From G963677915 sp963677915 (GTDB taxonomy: Bacteria > Bacillota > Clostridia > Lachnospirales > Vallitaleaceae), in assembly GCA_963677915.2 (NCBI GenBank), contig CAXXGE010000007.1, positions 182,778-246,777 of the forward strand: 64,000 nucleotides of DNA, written 5' to 3'. The position numbers and the translations under genes were made by a program. Below the pieces are notes generated by a model. It made no database searches. It was not told the origin of the DNA and worked only from the letters and a program-made list of their open reading frames with translations. This document shows, piece after piece, positions 55,290 to 62,384 of the stretch; within the stretch, counting starts at the first letter, position 1; each line of letters starts with the position of its first letter.

Positions 55290-55315
55290 GACGAGAGGAT
55301 GTTCCGAAAAGTTCC
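55290..55315 (-). promoter_or_regulatory. candidate ECF sigma promoter of the macroglobulin gene
   Basis: On the minus strand GGAAC (55311-55315, continuing TTTT) and CGTC (55290-55293) are 17 bases apart, the shape of ECF sigma promoters (GGAAC/TGAAAC with CGTC/CGTA). The element is 44 bases before the start codon and no sigma-A promoter is seen in the gap. No ECF sigma gene is in the window. Confidence 0.6.
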
Positions 55316-55333
55316 TAAAATGCATGGGAAATC

Positions 55334-55365
55334 GAAAAAATCCCGAGAGACTTCTCTCTCGGGAT
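55334..55365 (-). terminator. terminator after bioY
   Basis: ATCCCGAGAGA (55340-55350) and TCTCTCGGGAT (55355-55365) pair perfectly around a four-base loop, followed by TTTTTCG on the minus strand. Confidence 0.95.
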
Positions 55366-55393
55366 CTAATAGCTATTTGGACTTTTTCCGGCT

Positions 55394-55951
55394 TCAGGCG
55401 ATGGAACGTCTGACAGCCGGTATAACTGCCACAGCAGTAGAAGCTGCAACTGCTGTAAGCACAAGGTCTTTTACAAAATACGGTGTCATGATGCTGAATA
55501 CAGTTACCAGACCCATGGCCTTTCCAAGATACAGGTTCATGATAAAGTAGAAATAGATATTTCCAATAATGTATGCAGCTACACAGCCGATAACAGCAGC
55601 CCCAAAAACCTTCACGAACTTGATGTCTCTCATTCTGTCAACAAGCAGACCGATTATCCAGGCGGCAACAGCAAAACCTATAAGATATCCGAATGTCGGC
55701 TGCAGGACATAGCCGGGTCCGCTACCGCTTGAGAACACGGGCAGGCCAACCAATCCAAGGAGCAGATAGAGCAGCATTGAAAACAGTCCCTTTCTCGCTC
55801 CGAGCAGAAGTCCGGCAAATACAGCGAAGAAAAGCTGCAGGGTAATTGGTACTGCGGGATTGAGCGGATTAGGAATCTTGATCATGGCACCCACCACCAT
55901 CAGTGCGGCAAACAACGATATCAGTACTAAATCTTTCGTTTTCATTTTCAT
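55394..55951 (-). CDS. bioY: biotin transporter BioY
   Basis: This 185-residue membrane protein is the substrate-binding component of ECF-type biotin transport. About six hydrophobic helices are visible, with the family segments IPNPLNPAVPITLQLFFAVFAG and GPGYVLQPTFGYLIGF. AAGGAG precedes the ATG. It stands alone, so it must use the shared EcfA-EcfA'-EcfT module encoded elsewhere. A BirA-type operator covers its -35 region, linking it to biotin repression. Confidence 0.95.
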   Translation of the reverse strand: MKMKTKDLVLISLFAALMVVGAMIKIPNPLNPAVPITLQLFFAVFAGLLLGARKGLFSMLLYLLLGLVGLPVFSSGSGPGYVLQPTFGYLIGFAVAAWIIGLLVDRMRDIKFVKVFGAAVIGCVAAYIIGNIYFYFIMNLYLGKAMGLVTVFSIMTPYFVKDLVLTAVAASTAVAVIPAVRRSIA

Positions 55952-55995
55952 GGAAATATCTCCTTAATTTAACCAACATGTAATCAATTAAGGAC

Positions 55996-56024
55996 AGTAT
56001 AACCCGCTTCTTCATTGTTGTCAA
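55996..56024 (-). promoter_or_regulatory. bioY promoter
   Basis: Perfect TTGACA (56019-56024), 17 bases, TATACT (55996-56001) on the minus strand. Its -35 lies inside the BirA-type operator. Confidence 0.85.
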
Positions 56025-56048
56025 CCCAATATTTTACATGGTTAACAA
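56018..56048 (-). promoter_or_regulatory. BirA-type operator of bioY
   Basis: The inverted repeat TTGTTAACC-13 bases-GGTTGACAA on the minus strand (56018-56026 and 56040-56048) has one mismatch and matches the BirA operator half-sites known in Bacillota. Binding of biotinyl-AMP-loaded BirA would cover the -35. Confidence 0.75.
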
Positions 56049-56070
56049 TTATTTCCAGTACGCTGTACTG

Positions 56071-57190
56071 CTATCTGAGTAGCTCTGCTGCCGGCACCCA
56101 GCCATAGCCCAGACTCGATGCCACCTGTTCATTGACCACCTTGCCCTTGTAGGTATTCAATCCCGTCAGTAATGCTTCATCTTCCAGGAGGGCCTTCTCT
56201 ACGCCTTTGGATGCAATATCCAGTATATACGGCAGCGTCACCCCTGTCAGCGCGAAGGTGGATGTCCTAGGCACCGCTCCGGGCACGTTGGCCACCGCAT
56301 AGTGGATGACGCCATGCTTCTCATAGACCGGTTCCGCATGGGTGGTCGTACGGTCTATCGTTTCAACGCAGCCACCCTGGTCGACGGCAATATCGACGAT
56401 GACTGAACCCTTCTTCATTTTCCTGACGGTCTCTTCACTTACCAGCGTAGGCGTCCTTGGCTCCCGGCTCGAGGACAGCACCAATAAGCAAATCAGCCCG
56501 CATAGCCATTTTCTCTATGTTGTTCGGATTGGAATACAGCGTATTGATTCTGTTGCCGAAAATATCATCCAGGTAAGCCAAACGGCTAGGTTCCTTGTCG
56601 ATGACTGTGACTCTCGCACCCAATCCTGCTGCCATTTTGGCCGCATTCATGCCAACCGTGCCGCCGCCGATAATGACAACATCTGCAGGCGTTACACCCG
56701 GCACACCGGACAGGAGTATGCCTCTTCCGCCTTCTGATTCCTGGAGGAAGTGGGCACCGATCTGAACCGACATTCTTCCGGCAACCTCACTCATCGGCAT
56801 CAGCAGCGGCAGCCGTCCCTTGCTGTCTGTCACCGTCTCATAGGCAATACCGGTTATTTTCTTTTCCAGCAGTATATCCGAAAGCTTCTTGTGAGGTGCA
56901 AGGTGCAGATAGGTGATCAGCGTCTGCCCTTCAACCAGGTAATCGAATTCTTCTTCAACCGGTTCCTTCACCTTAACCACGAGTTCCGAATATCTGAAAA
57001 CATCGCCATGGCTGTCGACGACTCTGGCGCCGGCCTTGATATAGTCATCGTTGCTGAAGCCGCTTCCAATTCCCGCATCTTTCCCCACCAGCACATTGTG
57101 CCCTTCCCGCACCAGTGTTCTGGCACCTCCGGGTGTCAGAGAAACACGGTTTTCATTGTTGATCAATTCCTTGGGAATTCCTATTCTCAT
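56071..57190 (-). pseudogene. ald: alanine dehydrogenase, interrupted by one indel
   Basis: It encodes an NAD-dependent alanine dehydrogenase of about 373 residues: RIGIPKEL, the catalytic-area VKVKEP and YLHLAP, and the Rossmann motif VVIIGGGTVGMNAAKMAAGLG (about 170-190). The frame breaks at about 56455-56459: removing one G from GCCAAGGACG gives GAKTPTLVSEETVRKMKKGS in frame, and the C-terminal part then continues to 56071. The ATG at 57190 overlaps the mscS stop (TGATG). Probably a sequence error; if real, the enzyme is inactive. A small hairpin (56056-56070) follows the stop. Confidence 0.9.
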
Positions 57191-58022
57191 CAAATATCTC
57201 CTTTACTCCCAATCAGCTTAACATCTCTTTTGGGGTATGGAATCTCAATGCCATTCCTGTCAAAAGTGGCTTTTACCAATTCATGCACATCATAATACAC
57301 CTGCCAGTAGTCGTCCTTGTTGATCCACACCTTCACGTCAAAATCCAAAGAGCTGTCATTGTGCTTGCCAAGCCTTATGACTGGTGCCGGTTCGTGTATA
57401 ATTTTTTCGTGTCCGTCCACGATTGACCAGAGCAGCTCTTTGACCAATTCTATATCCGAGTCATAACTGACCCCGAATACCATATCGATTCTTCTTGTCG
57501 TCTCGGCAGTATAATTCATTACCCTGCTGTTCGTCAGCTCTGAATTAGGTATGATTGCCTTCTTATTGTCGGGTGTAAGCAGGTGTGTATACAAGATCTG
57601 TATTTCCTTGACTGTACCTATCGTACCGTGGGATTCGATAAGGTCACCCACCGAAAAAGGTTTGAAGGTGACAATCATAATACCGCTGGCGAAATTTGCA
57701 AGGTTGCCCTGAAGCGCCAGCGCTACGGCCAGTCCCGCTGCAGACAGCATGGCGATGAACGTCGTCATCGGCACGCCCAGAATACTGAGCAAAGTGATAA
57801 GATAGACAATATCCAGTCCAAAGGCAATGAGCCCTTTCAGGAAACCGGCAAGCGTTGAATTGATCTTTGATTTATCAATGCTTTTTCTGGCAATGTGTTT
57901 GATGATGCGCAATCGCCAGATAACCCAAAAACCAGGAACGCCAGAAACTGAACAAGCTGCATCTGGTGCTCGGTTATAAAAGTGACTGTCCTATCCCAAA
58001 ATCCATTGAAAAACTTCTCCAT
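57190..58022 (-). pseudogene. MscS-family small-conductance mechanosensitive channel, one indel
   Basis: After correction it has about 277 residues. The N-terminus MEKFFNGFWDRTVTFITEHQ and first helix (QLVQFLAFLVF) are joined to the rest by a frame change at 57927-57931: six instead of five T on the minus strand gives FWVIWRLRIIKHIARKS. The rest holds the pore helix GLAVALALQGNLANFASGIMI and the MscS beta domain FKPFSVGDLIE. It would release solutes under osmotic downshock. It ends overlapping ald, and starts 13 bases after the EAL gene. Probably intact in the organism. Confidence 0.88.
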
Positions 58023-58035
58023 ATCAGTTTTCTCC

Positions 58036-59286
58036 TCAAGTCGTTATAGATGTGTATTGCTGAAATTTGCTGTAGTTTATATTCATGCAAAGAATGCACT
58101 CAACCTCGCCTTCCAGTTTGATAAAAGTCGACGTACCGACAATATTCTGGTTGGATAGAAGGGATACATAGGGTTTGGTAATCCATGTATCAAGCACAGT
58201 ATCGACCAGCTGCCTGTAAACATCTTTTTCCTGGTAACTGCGCCCTGATTTGTAAACATGAAAAATGGTTGAGCTCCTCATGCCCAGCACCTGCGGATTC
58301 ACATAGGCTTCACTCATCTGTATGCCTTCCATATCCACGAGCCAGCTGCTCTCGACGAAACTGTAATCCTTGTAGGTTTCAATCATTTGACAAACGATAT
58401 TCTCGAGCTGCCATTCTTTGGACCGTTCCACCATGCTGCGGATGAACTGAATGATTTTGGTCATGATATGTCTGTTGGTTTCCACTTTCTTGCTTGTCAG
58501 GAACAGATCAAGGCCATCCTGCGGTATGAGTGCCTTGATGTCGGTTGGTATTCTTCCTCCGTTCGCCTCATGAGGCCTTGATATATAGTAGCCTTGCGCG
58601 TACTGGGCGCCGTTGTTAAAGGCATTCTCAAGCATAGCCTTGTTTTCTATGTCGCTTGCAATAACGACGACACCCATGTCATGGGCAATCGAAACAGCAT
58701 ATTTGTACAGGTTGTTCCGATAATTGTCATAATGCAGCTTCTCCAGCATCGGCTGGTTGATTTTAATCATATCCGGATTGATGAGAATGATTTTGTCGAT
58801 ATTCGAATAATCCTTCCCTACATCATCAATGCAGATATAGAATCCTTTTTGACGGTGAATCGATATGAATTTCAGAATCATATCGTAATCGCTGAGCGAG
58901 AAATCCCCCAGGTCCACGACGATGTTTTCTGTCGGGAGATGGCACATGGCCGCACAGGCGCTTAGAAATCCGCTGCTGTTGCAGTAGGGGATACAGTCAT
59001 GGTTCAGGTTGATGAAAAGCAGCGTCTCGTTATTGAATTCATATGTGGGTTTGAATGCCCGAAAGGCTTTTTCGACACAAAGCAGGTCCAGATCAACAGA
59101 AAGCTGTTCTTCTCTTGCCCTTCTGAACATTTTTCCCGGCGTCAGATTCTCGCCTGTTTCAGGATGGATACCACGGGCAAGCGCTTCGACACCGGTGATG
59201 AAGCCCTGGTTTCTGGCTACAATTAGCTGCAGATCAATTTCTATCTTTTCTTCCCTTATGATTTTACTGATCGTGTAGGGTGTCAT
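58036..59286 (-). CDS. degenerate EAL-domain protein with C-terminal sensor domain (YkuI-like)
   Basis: This 416-residue cytosolic protein has an EAL domain (1-240) and a C-terminal domain (about 255-416) that fits the PAS-like YkuI_C fold by position and length. EAL residues kept: E34 (in VEALAR), N93, D154-D155, K175 and Q231. Changed: the EITE segment reads DLGD (125-128) and the AEGVE segment reads ASDIE (210-214), losing the active-site glutamate at 211. It may bind cyclic-di-GMP without cutting it, as proposed for YkuI. A PilZ protein lies nearby. Confidence 0.87.
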   Translation of the reverse strand: MTPYTISKIIREEKIEIDLQLIVARNQGFITGVEALARGIHPETGENLTPGKMFRRAREEQLSVDLDLLCVEKAFRAFKPTYEFNNETLLFINLNHDCIPYCNSSGFLSACAAMCHLPTENIVVDLGDFSLSDYDMILKFISIHRQKGFYICIDDVGKDYSNIDKIILINPDMIKINQPMLEKLHYDNYRNNLYKYAVSIAHDMGVVVIASDIENKAMLENAFNNGAQYAQGYYISRPHEANGGRIPTDIKALIPQDGLDLFLTSKKVETNRHIMTKIIQFIRSMVERSKEWQLENIVCQMIETYKDYSFVESSWLVDMEGIQMSEAYVNPQVLGMRSSTIFHVYKSGRSYQEKDVYRQLVDTVLDTWITKPYVSLLSNQNIVGTSTFIKLEGEVECILCMNINYSKFQQYTSITT

Positions 59287-59301
59287 ACGCCCACCTCCTT
59301 C

Positions 59302-59874
59302 CTACAGTGAAACGAATTTAATATTCTTCAGTGGGTCTGTGCCGGCGAGAAGTCTTTCGATATCGATCTCATACCGTTCGCCGTATGTACCAATCGACAT
59401 GCTCCCCGCCTTGGTATCAAGGTTCGTTACATTCATCCAGTGCCAGTTGAAGTCGTCAAAAGCACTATCCCTATGCCTTAATATCAGCATCGCAAGACTT
59501 TTTCCCATCAGCAGTTCTTCTTTAACGTAATCTTCAATTTCGGGCCTGGTTGCCAGACCTTTTTTGATCTCGGGACGAAGCCTGCACTTTGCATCGTCTC
59601 CGTAGGATGAGAGAAATCTGGCAAAAGCCGTTGCCGACGTTAGTCCGAAAGGCCCCGGAACGACGTAGCGCCGCACCCGGTCCATATGCTTTATGAAATC
59701 CTTTATGTTGAATGTATCCGAATCGCCGGCATACAAGCCGGATTGGGATCCATCTTTTCTTGAATATATAGCCAGCATGTTCGCCGCCGTCGCCGGTCCG
59801 CATCCGCTGATTCTGTGCCATGGCTTCCTGTACCACTCCTGGTCCGCACCGTTAAAATACACTACTGCCGTCAT
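59302..59874 (-). CDS. putative C39-like cysteine peptidase
   Basis: This 190-residue protein has a likely catalytic cysteine in SGCGPATAANMLAIY (C25), a histidine in FNWHWMNVTNL (about 145) and an aspartate in ERYEIDIE, the order of papain-fold C39-like peptidases. There is no signal peptide. The start overlaps the 3' end of the tRNA thiolase gene by 23 bases and has no clear ribosome site, so it may be translated by coupling. Substrate unknown. Confidence 0.72.
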   Translation of the reverse strand: MTAVVYFNGADQEWYRKPWHRISGCGPATAANMLAIYSRKDGSQSGLYAGDSDTFNIKDFIKHMDRVRRYVVPGPFGLTSATAFARFLSSYGDDAKCRLRPEIKKGLATRPEIEDYVKEELLMGKSLAMLILRHRDSAFDDFNWHWMNVTNLDTKAGSMSIGTYGERYEIDIERLLAGTDPLKNIKFVSL

Positions 59875-60797
59875 GGATCAACGGTATCGGTTCCTCAGCG
59901 GCTCTAAGAATCATAACCCGTCCTCCTGGAACGCTTCCAGAAAAACTGTGCTTCTCGCCCTTTTCATGCCATCCTATGATACAGTCCATATTGACATTCT
60001 TGCCAGCGTTCATGATGCATTTTGCTACATCCGGATTAAGCGATTCCATATCTTCAATCAGCCTTTTAATCTCATTTCTGGTGCCGCCGATTTTTTTTCG
60101 CAGCTATAACGCAGCCGCAGTTCATCGGCGACAGCCCTGCGTTCAGGGTGAAGCGCTTGATATCCTCTTCCCTGATATAGTACATGGGGCGGATCAGTTC
60201 AAGACCTTTGAAATTCTTGGACTTGAGCTTTGGCATCATCGTCTTGAAGCTTCCGGCCATAATGATATTCATCATCGTCGTCTCAATAACATCATCCATG
60301 TGGTGTCCGAGTGCCAGCTTGTTGCATCCCAGTTCCTGGGCTTTCGCATACAGGGCGCCCCTTCGCATTTTGGCGCACATGTAACAGGGGTAATCATTGG
60401 CAATCTTGTCCACCACCTCGAATATTCCAGATTCGTACAGGGTGAGAGGAATCCCGAGATGCCGGCAGTTTTCGATCAGCGCTTCCCTGTTGCTGTCGTG
60501 GTAGCCTGGATCCATGGCAATAAACGCCAGTTCGAATTTCACCTGTCCATGTCTTTGTATCTCCTGCATCAGCTTGCAAAGAAGCAGACTGTCCTTGCCG
60601 CCGGAAACACCTACCGCCACCTTGTCACCGTCCTTGATCAGTTCGAAATCCCTGACTGCTTTGGTGAACTGGGTCCATATCGGTTTCCTGTAGGTCTTAA
60701 TGATGCTTTTTTCTATGTCTTTCAGGGGCATCCTCTCATTGAAAGGTATCAGCAGTTCGCAGCCGTTGCCTCCGATTGACGTCTTTTCATTTTTCAT
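59852..60797 (-). pseudogene. TtcA-family tRNA thiolation enzyme, one indel
   Basis: This PP-loop ATPase of the TtcA/TilS group would have about 315 residues. It has the SGGKDS loop (about 64-69), CYMC (about 138-141) and a third cysteine in NCGCVIAA, the likely iron-sulfur site used in 2-thiocytidine formation in tRNA. The frame is lost in an A8 run at about 60091-60099 on the minus strand: seven A give KKIGGTRNEIKRLIEDMESL, which continues to NVNMDCIIGWHEKGEKHSF at the end. AAGGAAG precedes the ATG at 60797. Probably a homopolymer error. Confidence 0.88.
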
Positions 60798-60812
60798 ATA
60801 CTTCTTCCTTGA

Positions 60813-60949
60813 TTAATAATCGACGCGCTCCAGAAACAGTCCTTCCGGAGGCACTGTTATGCCGGCATCTGATCGTTTAACAGTGTTCCTGCGATGATCC
60901 GCACCATATTGTACAGGAATCCATCGCCTTTAATGCGGATGACAAGTTC
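60813..60949 (-). pseudogene. truA: truA C-terminal remnant
   Basis: The minus strand reads ELVIRIKGDGFLYNMVRIIAGT, then after an internal gap (about 20 to 25 codons missing compared with TruA) VKRSDAGITVPPEGLFLERV and DY before a stop. These are the last parts of tRNA pseudouridine synthase A. The first four fifths of the gene, including the catalytic aspartate, are absent. A single-base error cannot explain it, so this is a decayed gene or an assembly junction. Confidence 0.75.
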
Positions 60950-60955
60950 GGCTTG

Positions 60956-61302
60956 CTAATCCCTCAGTTCAAATCCGTATTCATCTATTTTTGATTTGAT
61001 GTAATCAGGCATTCCAACGAACTCAGTGCCATAGATATTGCCCTCTTCACCTTTTTTCTTCCGGATGATTTTAAGGACGCAATAAAAATAGTCCCTTTTC
61101 GCTAAAGGCTACCTTGGCTTCAAAATAGTAGTCCTTGCGGAAGGTCGGCATCCGTGATGAATCCAATGCCCGTCCTCGATATGTTTGTGAGTTCGATCTT
61201 CTCGTCGATGTTGACTATCTTGTTTTCTTCCTGTCTGAACAGTTCATGGATGGACAGTTCATACTGGATTGGCAAACGCTTGTGCCGTCTTCTGTCATAC
61301 AT
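60956..61302 (-). pseudogene. PilZ-domain protein, two indels
   Basis: It reads MYDRRRHKRLPIQYELSIHE, with the RxxxR-like start of PilZ domains, then NISRTGIGF and LPQG. One extra C near 61130 and one missing A near 61100 hide the remainder (YYFEAKVAF, then RDYFYCVLKIIRKKKGEEGN and EFVGMPDYIKSKIDEYGFEL to 60956). After correction it is about 116 residues, a single PilZ domain that would bind cyclic-di-GMP. It lies between trxB and the truA remnant. Confidence 0.8.
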
Positions 61303-61326
61303 AGAATTGCCCCTTTCCTGAAGTGG

Positions 61327-61354
61327 AAAAAAAGTCCATTGCTGAACAATGGAC
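61327..61354 (-). terminator. terminator after trxB
   Basis: GTCCATTG (61334-61341) and CAATGGAC (61347-61354) pair perfectly, followed by seven U on the minus strand. It lies 10 bases after the trxB stop and before the PilZ gene. Confidence 0.93.
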
Positions 61355-61364
61355 CTTTCACACT

Positions 61365-62288
61365 CTATTCTCCGTCAGTAATCAGATAGTGCTCTGCAGA
61401 GTATACCGACACAGCGCCATCTGATGCTGCTGTGATGACCTGCCGCAGACTCTTAGTCCTCAAATCGCCAGCAGCATACACGCCATCGGCGCTTGTTTTG
61501 CAGTCGTCGCCGGCAATGATCCAGCCGCCGTTATCCATTGACACCTGTCCCTCGACCATTTTGGAATTGGGGACGCTCCCTACTGCGATAAACACACCGT
61601 CGACATCAAGGGTATCGGTTGCTTCCGTCTTGCTGTTCACGATATCGATGCTTTCTACCTGTTTGTCGCCTTTGATGGCAGTGACCTGCGTATCCCATAG
61701 AATTTCAATGTTTTCTACTTTGAAGAGATGCTCCTGCAGCACTTTCACCGCTCTCAGTTCATCCCGGCGATGGATAAGGTAGACTTTCTTGCACATGCGG
61801 GCTAGGTATATGGCATCTTCCACTGCCACGTCTCCGCCACCTACGACAGCTGCCGTTTTTTCTTTATAGAATGCACCGTCACACGTGGCACAGTAGGATA
61901 CACCCAGTCCTGCGAACTGGTCTTCGCCTTCGACACCCAGCTTCCGCCATGACGCCCCTGTCGCCAGAATGACCGTCTTGGCCTTGTAAGTGCCGTTGTT
62001 GGTGGCGATTTCCTTGACCTTGTCTTTAACATTGATCGACATCACTTCTTCACTCGTGAACTCGACACCCAATGATGCAGCATGTTCGCTGAAAAGATTG
62101 CTTAATTCAAATCCCGATGTCGCCTTGACACCTGGATAGTTCTCGATTTCATAGGTATTGACGATCTGGCCGCCTGTAAAGGATCTCTCGAAGATGACGA
62201 AATCCAATCTTGCTCTTCTTGCATATATAGCAGCTGCAATGCCGGCGGGTCCGGCACCTACAATCGCCAAGTCCAAAATACTGCTCAT
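61365..62288 (-). CDS. trxB: thioredoxin-disulfide reductase
   Basis: This 307-residue flavoprotein reduces thioredoxin using NADPH. It has the FAD motif GAGPAGIAAA (11-20), the redox pair CATC (133-136) in GVSYCATCDGAF, the NADPH motif VGGGDVAVEDA and the C-terminal GVYAAGDLRTKSLRQV. GAGG precedes the ATG and a perfect-consensus promoter lies upstream. It is divergent from folC. Confidence 0.97.
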   Translation of the reverse strand: MSSILDLAIVGAGPAGIAAAIYARRARLDFVIFERSFTGGQIVNTYEIENYPGVKATSGFELSNLFSEHAASLGVEFTSEEVMSINVKDKVKEIATNNGTYKAKTVILATGASWRKLGVEGEDQFAGLGVSYCATCDGAFYKEKTAAVVGGGDVAVEDAIYLARMCKKVYLIHRRDELRAVKVLQEHLFKVENIEILWDTQVTAIKGDKQVESIDIVNSKTEATDTLDVDGVFIAVGSVPNSKMVEGQVSMDNGGWIIAGDDCKTSADGVYAAGDLRTKSLRQVITAASDGAVSVYSAEHYLITDGE

Positions 62289-62323
62289 ATTTCCTCCTCA
62301 AAATTATCTATATTATCAAAATA

Positions 62324-62352
62324 ATTATAACAGTTTTGCTATTTTTAATCAA
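62324..62352 (-). promoter_or_regulatory. trxB promoter
   Basis: TTGATT (62347-62352), 17 bases, perfect TATAAT (62324-62329) on the minus strand. In the same 96-base gap TATTAT (about 62357) may serve folC, but no -35 at good spacing is seen. Confidence 0.75.
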
Positions 62353-62384
62353 TTGTATTATAGTGGTCAAAAGGAGGGATGACA

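Noticed and set aside
56056..56070. Terminator after ald
   Set aside because: CAGTAC-GCT-GTACTG is a short stem with a three-base loop and no U-run; it is a weak candidate, so I left it as a note.
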